DNA of 64,000 bases from Streptomyces venezuelae. Lineage in GTDB: Bacteria > Actinomycetota > Actinomycetes > Streptomycetales > Streptomycetaceae. The DNA lies in assembly GCF_008642295.1 (NCBI RefSeq), contig NZ_CP029190.1, positions 2,142,001-2,206,000 on the forward strand, given 5' to 3'. Under the pieces are notes generated by a model that had not been told where the DNA came from, ran no database searches, and saw only the letters and a program-made list of their open reading frames with translations. A program made the position numbers and the translations under genes. Positions 15,081 through 22,542 of the stretch are shown piece by piece (the stretch's first letter is position 1; each line of letters starts with the position of its first letter).

Positions 15081-15112
15081 GAACACGTTCAAGTCTCATC
15101 TCGAACGCGTTC
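15081..15112. promoter_or_regulatory. Pair of GAACRCGTTC palindromes, candidate TetR-type operator
   Basis: Two 10-base palindromes, GAACACGTTC (15081-15090) and GAACGCGTTC (15103-15112), have centres 22 bases apart, about two helical turns. They are flanked by matching ATATTC-like arms. The tandem placement just upstream of the membrane-protein gene start at 15056 fits cooperative binding of a dimeric repressor. The regulator is not identified. Confidence 0.55.
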
Positions 15113-15117
15113 AATAT

Positions 15118-16296
15118 TCAGAGGCCGACGATCCCGTTCCAGCGCTTGGCGAAGGGCCGGCGTTCGGCCGCCGAGATGTCCCGGGCCACCGCGAGCCGCT
15201 TGCGCATGTCCCCGTCCGGGAAGATCAGCGGGTTCTCGGCCAGTTCGGCGGTCTCCGCGTCCTCGGAGCCGGCCAGGATCTCGCGGGCTGCCGGGACCGG
15301 GCAGACGTAGTTGACCGAGGCGGCGAGCTCGGCCGCGACCTCCGGGTCGTAGTAGTGGTCGATCAGGGCTTCCGCATTGGCCTTGTGCCGGGCCAGGTTG
15401 GGGATCAGCAGGCTCTCGGCCCAGAGCTCGGCGCCCTCCTCCGGGACCACGAACTCGATGTCGGGGTTGTCCGCCTGGAGCTGGATGGCGTCACCCGAAT
15501 ACGCCTGGCAGGCGAGCACATCGCCCTTGCTGAGGTCGGAGGTGTAGTCGTTGCCGGTGAAGCGCCGGATGTGCTTCTTCTTCACCATCGCCTCCACCTG
15601 GTCGCACATCCGGTGGAAGTCCGACTCGGTCCACCGGGTGACGTCCACCCCGTTGCCCTGCATCAACAGGGCGAAGGATTCGTCCAGTCCGGAGAACAGG
15701 GTGACCTTGCCGGCCAGGTCCGGGTGCCACAGGTCCTTGACCGACTTGATCTCGCGGCCGAGCGCCTTGCGGTTGTAGGCGATGCCGGTGATGCCGGACT
15801 GCCAGGGGACGGTGTGCAGCCGGCCCTGGTCGAAGGCGGGGGAACGCAGCTGCGGGTCCAGGTTCCCGGCCACATTGGCCTGGGTGGAGCGGTCCATCTT
15901 CTGGGCCCAGCCCAGGTGGACGAAGCGGGCCGCCATCCAGTCGCTGACCACCACGAGGTCGTGGCCGGTCTCCTGGCGGTTCATCAGGGCGGGGCTGACC
16001 TTGCCGAAGAACTCGTCGTTGTCGTTGATCTCCTCCGAGTAGCGGACGGAGATCCCGGTCCGCTCGGCGAAAGCGTCCAGGGTCGGCCGCTTCGTCTCGT
16101 CCTCTTCGTCGGTGTCGATGTAGAGCGGCCAGTTGGCGAAGGCCACGCTCTTGTCCGCGTCGGAGCGGTCCGGGCCGCCGCGCCGGTCTTCCGGGATGTA
16201 CGCGGCGGGAACGCCGCAGCCGGTGAGGGCCGCCGACAGGCCCGCGGCACCGAGGCCGCCCAGCACGGTGCGGCGGGAGAAGGCGAGTTCAGGCAT
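15118..16296 (-). CDS. PotD-like polyamine-binding Tat lipoprotein (copy 2)
   Basis: A 392-residue solute-binding lipoprotein. The N-terminus has SRRTVLGG (twin-arginine) and lipobox LTGC. The mature region contains FANWPLYIDTD, HDLVVVSDWMAARFVHLGW, RRFTGNDYTSDL and QLQADNPDIEFVVPE, all paralleling the copy at 6213-7463. No permease or ATPase gene adjoins it, so it may share the PotABC importer 9 kb away or work with an unlinked one. It lies downstream of aldehyde dehydrogenase 2, with a strong hairpin between. The start ATG at 16296 is chosen to give a compact signal peptide; the ribosome site is weak. Confidence 0.86.
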   Translation of the reverse strand: MPELAFSRRTVLGGLGAAGLSAALTGCGVPAAYIPEDRRGGPDRSDADKSVAFANWPLYIDTDEEDETKRPTLDAFAERTGISVRYSEEINDNDEFFGKVSPALMNRQETGHDLVVVSDWMAARFVHLGWAQKMDRSTQANVAGNLDPQLRSPAFDQGRLHTVPWQSGITGIAYNRKALGREIKSVKDLWHPDLAGKVTLFSGLDESFALLMQGNGVDVTRWTESDFHRMCDQVEAMVKKKHIRRFTGNDYTSDLSKGDVLACQAYSGDAIQLQADNPDIEFVVPEEGAELWAESLLIPNLARHKANAEALIDHYYDPEVAAELAASVNYVCPVPAAREILAGSEDAETAELAENPLIFPDGDMRKRLAVARDISAAERRPFAKRWNGIVGL

Positions 16297-16321
16297 GGGG
16301 CAAGGGTTCCGTGAACGCGAG

Positions 16322-16358
16322 GGGGCGGGCAATAGACATTCTGTCTACTGCCCGCCCC
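16322..16358 (-). terminator. Hairpin between aldehyde dehydrogenase 2 and potD copy 2
   Basis: GGGGCGGGCA (16322-16331) pairs with TGCCCGCCCC (16349-16358), and TAGACA (16333-16338) pairs with TGTCTA (16342-16347). One A-C mismatch separates the helices and the loop is TTC. It lies 34 bases after the dehydrogenase stop and could reduce read-through into potD copy 2. No T-tract is present. Confidence 0.6.
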
Positions 16359-16392
16359 TTCAGGCCCCGGTGATGACCGTGGCGATGATCGA

Positions 16393-17832
16393 TCAGCCGT
16401 CGAGCGAGGTCATGACGTGCTTGATGCGCGTGTAGTCCTCGAAGCCGTAGGCGGAGAGGTCCTTGCCGTAGCCGGACTTCTTGTAGCCGCCGTGCGGCAT
16501 CTCGGCGACCAGCGGGATGTGGGTGTTGATCCACACACAGCCGAAGTCGAGGTTCTTGGACATCCGCATCGCACGGCCGTGGTCCTTGGTCCACACCGAG
16601 GAGGCGAGGGCGTACTCGACGTCGTTCGCGTACTCCAGGGCCTGGGCCTCGTCCGTGAAGGACTGCACGGTGATGACCGGGCCGAAGACCTCGTTCTGGA
16701 TGATCTCGTCGTCCTGCTTGAGGCCGGAGACCACGGTGGGGGCGTAGAAGTAGCCCTTCTCGCCGACCTGGTGGCCGCCCGCCTCGACCTTGGCGTGGGC
16801 GGGGAGGCGCTCGATGAAGCCCGCGACCTGCTTGAGCTGGTTCGGGTTGTTCAGCGGGCCGTACAGCACGTCCTCGTCGTCCGGCTGACCGGTCTTGGTG
16901 TCGGCGGCGGCCTTGGCCAGCGCGGTCACGAACTCGTCGTGAATGGACTCGTGGACGAGCACGCGGGTGGCGGCCGTGCAGTCCTGGCCGGCGTTGAAGT
17001 AGCCCGCGACCGCGATGTCCTCGACGGCCTTGGCGATGTCGGCGTCCTCGAAGACCACGACCGGGGCCTTGCCGCCGAGCTCCAGGTGGACGCGCTTGAC
17101 GTCCTTGGAGGCGCTCTCGGCGACCTGCATGCCGGCCCGCACCGAGCCGGTGATGGAGGCCATCGCCGGAACCGAGTGCTCGACCATCGCCTTGCCGGTC
17201 TCGCGGTCGCCGCAGATGACGTTGAAGACGCCCTTGGGCAGGACCGAGTCGATGATCTCGGCCATCAGCACGGTGGAGGCCGGGGTGGTGTCCGAGGGCT
17301 TGAGCACCACGGTGTTGCCCGCGGCGATGGCCGGGGCGAACTTCCACACGGCCATCATCATCGGGTAGTTCCACGGCGCGACCTGGGCGCAGACGCCGAC
17401 CGGCTCGCGGCGGATGATCGAGGTCATCCCGTCCATGTACTCGCCGGCCGAGCGGCCCTCGAGCATGCGCGCCGCACCCGCGAAGAAGCGGATCTGGTCG
17501 ACCATGGGCGGCAGCTCCTCGCTGGCCGTGAGGCCCAGCGGCTTGCCGGTGTTCTCGGACTCGGCGGCGACGAGCTCGTCCGCGCGGGCCTCGAAGGCAT
17601 CCGCGATCTTCAGCAGGGCCTTCTGGCGCTCCGCGGGGGTGGTGTCGCGCCAGCCCGGGAAGGCCGCGGCGGCGGCGGCCATGGCGGCGTCGACATCGGC
17701 CTGGCCGGACAGCGGGGCGGTCGCGTACACCTCGCCGGTGGCGGGGTTGACCACCTCGGTGGTCCGCCCGTCGGCGGCGTCCTTGAACTCTCCGCCGATG
17801 TAGTTGCGCAGACGACGCAGTTCGGTGGTCAC
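16393..17832 (-). CDS. Aldehyde dehydrogenase, gamma-aminobutyraldehyde dehydrogenase-like (copy 2)
   Basis: A 479-residue aldehyde dehydrogenase. Catalytic Cys is in NAGQDCTAATR, Glu in LELGGKAPVVVF, and the family motif APWNYPMMMAVWK is present. It is similar throughout to copy 1 at 7515-9029. GTG at 17832 is preferred because AGGAG lies ten bases upstream; a GTG three codons earlier would sit only one base from that AGGAG. It is divergent from the Lrp gene across a control region carrying the shared inverted repeat. It likely oxidises the aldehyde made by the class III aminotransferase nearby. Confidence 0.88.
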   Translation of the reverse strand: MTTELRRLRNYIGGEFKDAADGRTTEVVNPATGEVYATAPLSGQADVDAAMAAAAAAFPGWRDTTPAERQKALLKIADAFEARADELVAAESENTGKPLGLTASEELPPMVDQIRFFAGAARMLEGRSAGEYMDGMTSIIRREPVGVCAQVAPWNYPMMMAVWKFAPAIAAGNTVVLKPSDTTPASTVLMAEIIDSVLPKGVFNVICGDRETGKAMVEHSVPAMASITGSVRAGMQVAESASKDVKRVHLELGGKAPVVVFEDADIAKAVEDIAVAGYFNAGQDCTAATRVLVHESIHDEFVTALAKAAADTKTGQPDDEDVLYGPLNNPNQLKQVAGFIERLPAHAKVEAGGHQVGEKGYFYAPTVVSGLKQDDEIIQNEVFGPVITVQSFTDEAQALEYANDVEYALASSVWTKDHGRAMRMSKNLDFGCVWINTHIPLVAEMPHGGYKKSGYGKDLSAYGFEDYTRIKHVMTSLDG

Positions 17833-17931
17833 TACACCCACACTCCTGATCCCATGTCCAATGATTGAGACAACTACCCCAGCCTAGCCTCTTTGGTGAC
17901 GCTTTCGACAGAGCCGGGCGAGGCCAACTAC

Positions 17932-17969
17932 GAAATCCGTGAAGTTCGAGACCCAGAACAACGGATTTC
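17932..17969. promoter_or_regulatory. Inverted repeat GAAATCCGT-N20-ACGGATTTC, candidate Lrp operator
   Basis: Perfect 9-base arms (17932-17940 and 17961-17969) with a 20-base spacer lie in the gap between aldehyde dehydrogenase 2 and the Lrp/AsnC gene. It has the same core and spacing as the repeat at 9097-9132. The position next to lrp fits autoregulation plus control of the divergent dehydrogenase. Confidence 0.62.
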
Positions 17970-18002
17970 ATTGATTACGGGTTGCGGAACAGACGACTCC
18001 TC

Positions 18003-18506
18003 GTGCACAGTGAGCCCGTGGTCAGTCGAAGCGCAGATTCCAGGAACAGACAACCGTCCCCTTCGGTCGATGCTGTGTCCCTGGCGATCATCGAGCAACT
18101 GCAGGAGGACGGACGCCGTCCCTACGCAGCGATCGGCAAGGCCGTGGGCCTCTCCGAGGCAGCCGTACGCCAGCGCGTACAGAAACTGCTCGACCAGGGC
18201 GTCATGCAGATCGTCGCCGTCACCGACCCGCTCACCGTGGGCCTGCGGCGCCAGGCGATGGTCGGCATCAACGTCGAGGGCGACCTCGACCCGGTGGCCG
18301 ACGCGCTGACCGCCATGGCCGAGTGCGAGTACGTGGTGATGACCGCCGGCTCGTTCGACCTGATGGTGGAGATCGTCTGCGAGGACGACGACCACCTGCT
18401 GGAAACGATCAACAAGAAGATCCGCACGCTCCCCGGCGTGCGATCTACCGAAAGCTTCGTTTATCTGAAGCTGAAGAAGCAGACCTACATGTGGGGAACC
18501 CGATAA
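18003..18506 (+). CDS. Lrp/AsnC family transcriptional regulator
   Basis: A regulator of about 167 residues. The N-terminal winged helix-turn-helix has LQEDGRRPYAAIGKAVGLSE then AAVRQRVQKLLDQG (about 38-70). The C-terminal RAM effector-binding domain includes VGINVEGDLDPV and TAGSFDLMVEIVCED. These proteins form dimers to octamers and sense amino acids. The start is uncertain: GTG at 18003 or GTG at 18018, neither with a clear ribosome site. It is followed after two bases by the aminotransferase GTG, so the two are co-transcribed. The inverted repeat upstream recurs at the other dehydrogenase gene, so this protein is the natural candidate regulator for both halves of the amine locus. Confidence 0.88.
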   Translation: MHSEPVVSRSADSRNRQPSPSVDAVSLAIIEQLQEDGRRPYAAIGKAVGLSEAAVRQRVQKLLDQGVMQIVAVTDPLTVGLRRQAMVGINVEGDLDPVADALTAMAECEYVVMTAGSFDLMVEIVCEDDDHLLETINKKIRTLPGVRSTESFVYLKLKKQTYMWGTR

Positions 18507-18508
18507 CC

Positions 18509-19870
18509 GTGACCCAGGACCTGTCCAAGACCGCGTACGACCACCTGTGGATGCACTTCACCCGCATGTCCTCGTACGAGAACTCCCCCGTCCCCACCAT
18601 CGTGCGGGGCGAGGGCACCTACATCTACGACGACAAGGGCAAGCGCTACCTGGACGGTCTCGCCGGACTGTTCGTGGTCAACGCCGGCCACGGCCGCAAG
18701 GAGCTCGCCGAGGTCGCCTACAAGCAGGCCCAGGAACTCGCGTTCTTCCCCGTGTGGTCGTACGCGCACCCCAAGGCCGTGGAGCTGGCCGAGCGCCTGG
18801 CGGACTACGCCCCCGGCGACCTGAACAAGGTCTTCTTCACCACCGGTGGCGGCGAGGCCGTCGAGACCGCCTGGAAGCTCGCCAAGCAGTACTACAAGCT
18901 GCAGGGCAAGCACACGAAGTACAAGGTCATCTCGCGTGCGGTCGCCTACCACGGCACCCCGCAGGGCGCCCTGTCCATCACCGGCCTGCCGGCCCTGAAG
19001 GCCCCCTTCGAGCCGCTGGTCCCCGGTGCCCACAAGGTGCCGAACACCAACATCTACCGCGCCCCGATCCACGGCGACGACCCGGAGGCCTTCGGCCGCT
19101 GGGCCGCCGACCAGATCGAGCAGCAGATCCTCTTCGAGGGCCCCGACACCGTCGCGGCCGTCTTCCTGGAGCCGGTGCAGAACGCCGGCGGCTGCTTCCC
19201 GCCGCCGCCCGGGTACTTCCAGCGGGTCCGCGAGATCTGCGACCAGTACGACGTGCTGCTCGTCTCGGACGAGACGATCTGCGCCTTCGGCCGCCTCGGC
19301 ACGATGTTCGCCTGTGACAAGTTCGGCTATGTGCCCGACATGATCACCTGCGCCAAGGGCATGACCTCGGGCTACTCCCCGATCGGCGCCTGCATCGTCT
19401 CGGACCGCATCGCCGAGCCGTTCTACAAGGGCGACAACACCTTCCTGCACGGCTACACCTTCGGTGGCCACCCGGTGTCCTCGGCGGTCGCGATCGCCAA
19501 CCTCGACATCTTCGACAAGGAAGGCCTGAACCAGCACGTGCTGGACCAGGAGGGCAACTTCTTCAACACGCTGAAGAAGCTGCACGACCTGCCGATCGTC
19601 GGCGACGTCCGCGGCAACGGCTTCTTCTACGGCATCGAGCTCGTCAAGGACAAGGTCACCAAGGAGTCCTTCACGGACGAGGAGACCGAGCGCGTGCTCT
19701 ACGGCTTCCTCTCCAAGGCGCTCTTCGACAACGGCCTGTACTGCCGGGCCGACGACCGTGGCGACCCGGTCATCCAGCTGGCCCCGCCGCTGATCGCCGA
19801 CCAGGGCACCTTCGACGAGATCGAAGGCATCCTGCGCTCGGTGCTCACCGAGGCGTGGACCAAGCTCTAG
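18509..19870 (+). CDS. Class III aminotransferase (omega-amine/putrescine:pyruvate-type)
   Basis: A 453-residue PLP-dependent transaminase. The PLP lysine is in CAKGMTSGYSPIGA, and the cofactor aspartate in LVSDETICAFGRLG. The N-terminal YLDGLAGLFVVNAGHGR and FTTGGGEAVETAWKLAKQYY stretches match omega-aminotransferases acting on putrescine, beta-alanine or GABA-like substrates with pyruvate as acceptor. The product aldehyde would feed the adjacent aldehyde dehydrogenases. GTG at 18509 starts two bases after the lrp stop. A hairpin follows the gene. Confidence 0.88.
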   Translation: MTQDLSKTAYDHLWMHFTRMSSYENSPVPTIVRGEGTYIYDDKGKRYLDGLAGLFVVNAGHGRKELAEVAYKQAQELAFFPVWSYAHPKAVELAERLADYAPGDLNKVFFTTGGGEAVETAWKLAKQYYKLQGKHTKYKVISRAVAYHGTPQGALSITGLPALKAPFEPLVPGAHKVPNTNIYRAPIHGDDPEAFGRWAADQIEQQILFEGPDTVAAVFLEPVQNAGGCFPPPPGYFQRVREICDQYDVLLVSDETICAFGRLGTMFACDKFGYVPDMITCAKGMTSGYSPIGACIVSDRIAEPFYKGDNTFLHGYTFGGHPVSSAVAIANLDIFDKEGLNQHVLDQEGNFFNTLKKLHDLPIVGDVRGNGFFYGIELVKDKVTKESFTDEETERVLYGFLSKALFDNGLYCRADDRGDPVIQLAPPLIADQGTFDEIEGILRSVLTEAWTKL

Positions 19871-19911
19871 CCTGCGCACGGGCGGCAGCCGCCGCCCCCC
19901 GGCGCCCCACC

Positions 19912-19956
19912 CGGCCCGGATCCTCCGTTCGAGTGAGAACGAGGGGGTCCGGGCCG
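19912..19956 (+). terminator. Hairpin terminator after the aminotransferase gene
   Basis: CGGCCCGGA (19912-19920) pairs with TCCGGGCCG (19948-19956). An inner CGTTC (19926-19930) pairs with GAACG (19937-19941). It starts 41 bases after the stop and probably ends the lrp-aminotransferase transcript. Confidence 0.65.
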
Positions 19957-19980
19957 TGTGCTGTCGGCAGTCAAGCGTTT

Positions 19981-20000
19981 CATCTCTTTACATCTCTTTA
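19981..20000. repeat. Tandem duplication CATCTCTTTA x2 upstream of ABC genes
   Basis: The 10-base unit CATCTCTTTA is exactly repeated, forming an AT-rich patch in a GC-rich gap, 56 bases before the ATG of the ABC ATPase. It could be a promoter-region or regulator-binding element. Nothing else recognisable is seen in 19957-20055. Confidence 0.5.
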
Positions 20001-20055
20001 CGGCGCGAGTGACCGAACGGGCTCCGCTTCGTTCCCCCGGACGGAGGTGTACGCC

Positions 20056-20835
20056 ATGGTGGCTCCACCGGACAACGCCCCACCGGATAATGACGTCCTG
20101 TGGGCACGTTCCCTGCACTATTCCCACAGTGGCTCACCCGGCCTGATCGGCGTCTCCGCCGGGGTCCGCGAGGGCGAGATCCTCGCCGTGACCGGCCCGC
20201 GGGGCTGCGGGAAAACCACCCTGCTCCGCTGCCTGTCCGGGCAGTTGCTGCCGGACCAGGGCGAGGTGTGGTTCAACAGCGTGCCCGTGCACACCCTGGG
20301 CCCGCTGGCCCGGGAGCGGCTGCGCCGGGACCGGTTCGGCTGGATCGGGCCGGAACCCCTGCTGCTGCCCGAGCTGACCGTGTGGGAGAACGCCGCCCTG
20401 CCGCTGCTGATCTCCGGCACCCCGCACCGCACCGCCAAGCGCACCGCCCTCGAATGGCTGGACCGGCTCGACATCGGCGGCTTCGCCCGGAAGCGGCCCC
20501 GGGCCCTGACCCGGGCCGAGTCCCAGCGCACCGCCCTGGCCCGGGCCCTGGTCAACGAACCCTCGGTGATCTTCGCCGACGAGCCGACCGCGCCGCTGCA
20601 CCGGGCCGAGCGCGCCCGGCTGCTCCGCACCCTGACCACCGCCGCCCGGTCCCACTCCATCACCGTGCTGATCGCCACCCAGGACCCCGAGACCGTGGCC
20701 GCCGCCGACCGCACCCTCGAACTGCTGGACGGCCGCACCGCCGGAGCCGCCGTGCCCTCAGGCCCGGACCACACTCCCGGACCGCCCGGTTCCGACACCC
20801 CGGAGGGCCGCGCCGAGTGCTCGCTCTCCGCCTAG
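20056..20835 (+). CDS. ABC transporter ATP-binding protein with degenerate signature motif
   Basis: A 259-residue ATPase resembling MacB/LolD-type exporters. Walker A is GPRGCGKTT near residue 47 and Walker B VIFADEPT near 175. The ABC signature is altered: RALTRAESQRTALARAL replaces the usual LSGGQQQRVAIARAL, so the LSGG core is absent. The H-loop position has TQDPET instead of THD. ATP turnover may be weak. ATG at 20056 has GGAGG upstream. Its end overlaps the permease gene by 19 bases, showing tight coupling. Confidence 0.82.
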   Translation: MVAPPDNAPPDNDVLWARSLHYSHSGSPGLIGVSAGVREGEILAVTGPRGCGKTTLLRCLSGQLLPDQGEVWFNSVPVHTLGPLARERLRRDRFGWIGPEPLLLPELTVWENAALPLLISGTPHRTAKRTALEWLDRLDIGGFARKRPRALTRAESQRTALARALVNEPSVIFADEPTAPLHRAERARLLRTLTTAARSHSITVLIATQDPETVAAADRTLELLDGRTAGAAVPSGPDHTPGPPGSDTPEGRAECSLSA

Positions 20836-21890
20836 CCCGCGGCTCCCGCCCGCTGGTCCAGCTGCGCAGACTGCTGGTCGCCGCCGCCTCGGCCGGCACC
20901 GGCCTCCTGCTGCTGTCCGTCCTCGCGGAAGCCACCGCGCACCCCGCCGGATCGTTCCCCCGGCTGCTGTGGGCGCTGGTGCCGCTCGCCGTGACGGTGC
21001 GGCTCGCGGTCGCGGTGGCCCGGACCGACCCGGCGACCCGGCCCCGGGACGGGATGTCCGCGGCCGGGCTGGGACCCGTACGGCTCAGTCTGGTCGCGGC
21101 GATTTCCACCGCCGTGGCCTGCACCCTGGGCAGCGTCATCGCCCTCGCCGTCTTCCTCCACCTGCGCGGGGACGTCACCGGGCTGCCCTTCGACGGGGCC
21201 GGGGCCGAGCTGCTGCACGCGGACCTGCCGCTGCCGGTGGCGGCCTCGCTCACCCTGCTGGCCGTGGTGCCGCTGGCCGGTTCGGCCGCCGTCGCAGTGG
21301 CGCTGAGGCCGCGTGCACCGCGGCCGGTGCAGGCGAGCCTGCCCTGGGGGGTCGCGCTGACCGCCTGCGGCCTCGCCGTCGAGGCGTACGCCGGCCGGGA
21401 CACCGCGGGACTGCTCGCCGGCTGGTCGCTGACCGCCCTCGGACTGGCCCTGGCCGGGCCCGCGCTCACCTACGCCTGCGGGGCGCTGGTCCAGTCGGCC
21501 CGCCCCGGTGCCCTGCGGCTGCTCGCCGGGCGCGGGCTGCAGGAGGAGGCCGGCCGGGTCGGCGGCCCGCTCGGCCTGCTCTGCGCGGTGGCCGTCGCCG
21601 GATTCACCGCGCTGGCCCTGCGCGACCGCGGCGGCCTCCCGCTGTCGCTCGGCCCGCTCACCGGCCCGGCCACCGCACTGGTGGCCGGCTGCGTCGCGGC
21701 CACCCTGCTCACCGCGGCGGTCGAGGCACGGCAGGCCCGGGCACAGACCCGGCAGACCCTGCTCGGCCTCGGTACCCCGGGCCGGGTGCTGCGGACCGCC
21801 GCCGGTCTGCGGGCCACCGCCCTGCTGACCGTCTGTGCCCCGCTCAGCTGGGGTGTGGCACAGCTGACGGCCGCCGCCCTGACCCGCTGA
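20817..21890 (+). CDS. ABC transporter permease-like membrane protein (FtsX-like)
   Basis: A 357-residue membrane protein with about eight hydrophobic segments, for example LLVAAASAGTGLLLLSVLAE, LVAAISTAVACTLGSVIALA and LLCAVAVAGFTALALRD. The GTG start at 20817 lies inside the upstream ATPase gene (19-base overlap). The gene is probably the membrane partner of the ATPase; cargo is unknown. It ends just before an inserted IS607-family element but appears complete. Confidence 0.75.
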   Translation: MLALRLARGSRPLVQLRRLLVAAASAGTGLLLLSVLAEATAHPAGSFPRLLWALVPLAVTVRLAVAVARTDPATRPRDGMSAAGLGPVRLSLVAAISTAVACTLGSVIALAVFLHLRGDVTGLPFDGAGAELLHADLPLPVAASLTLLAVVPLAGSAAVAVALRPRAPRPVQASLPWGVALTACGLAVEAYAGRDTAGLLAGWSLTALGLALAGPALTYACGALVQSARPGALRLLAGRGLQEEAGRVGGPLGLLCAVAVAGFTALALRDRGGLPLSLGPLTGPATALVAGCVAATLLTAAVEARQARAQTRQTLLGLGTPGRVLRTAAGLRATALLTVCAPLSWGVAQLTAAALTR

Positions 21891-21966
21891 CGGGGTCTTC
21901 ACCTGCTGGCCCTTGAGGTCGAGTAAGTGAGCGTAACCATGTATGAGTGGGTGTCGTTGTCAGAGT

Positions 21967-22542
21967 GTGAATCTGACGGAATGGGCGAAGACGCAGGGCG
22001 TGCATCCTCAGACCGCGTATCGCTGGTTCCGTGAGGGGACGTTGCCGGTACCGGCTCAGCGGGTCGGGCCGCGCACGATCCTGGTGAACGTCGAGGCCAG
22101 CGCCGCTCCGGGAGCGGTGGGCGGCCTGGGGCTGTATGCCCGCGTCTCCTCGCACGACCAGAAGGGCGATCTGGAGCGGCAGTTGGCCCGGTTGTCTGCG
22201 TGGGCGGCCAAGGCGGGCGGCAAAGTCGTCCGGGTCGAGTGCGAGATCGGCTCGGGTATGAACGGCAGTCGCAGCAAGGTCCGTCGCCTGCTGGCCGATC
22301 CGGACGTGATCTGCGTGGTCGTGGAGCACAAGGACCGGCTCGGCCGCATGAACGTCGAACTCGTCGAGGCTGCCCTGTCCGCACACGGCCGCCGTCTCGT
22401 CGTCCTGGATGACGGCGAGGTCGAAGACGACCTGGTGCGTGACATGGTGGAGGTGCTGACGTCGTTCTGCGCCCGCGTGTATGGCCGCCGGTCGGCGAAG
22501 AACCGTGCCCGCAAGGCGTTGGAGGCCGCCGAGCATGGCTGA
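21967..22542 (+). CDS. tnpA: IS607-family serine recombinase (TnpA)
   Basis: A 191-residue transposase. The N-terminal MerR-like helix-turn-helix reads LTEWAKTQGVHPQTAYRWF, and the serine-recombinase catalytic core starts with LYARVSSHDQKGDLERQ, whose serine is the nucleophile. The DRLGRMNVELVEAAL stretch holds conserved Arg. IS607 TnpA makes covalent 5' phosphoserine links and inserts with little site preference. GTG at 21967 matches the usual family start. An ATG eight codons upstream (21943) is also in frame. Confidence 0.88.
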   Translation: MNLTEWAKTQGVHPQTAYRWFREGTLPVPAQRVGPRTILVNVEASAAPGAVGGLGLYARVSSHDQKGDLERQLARLSAWAAKAGGKVVRVECEIGSGMNGSRSKVRRLLADPDVICVVVEHKDRLGRMNVELVEAALSAHGRRLVVLDDGEVEDDLVRDMVEVLTSFCARVYGRRSAKNRARKALEAAEHG

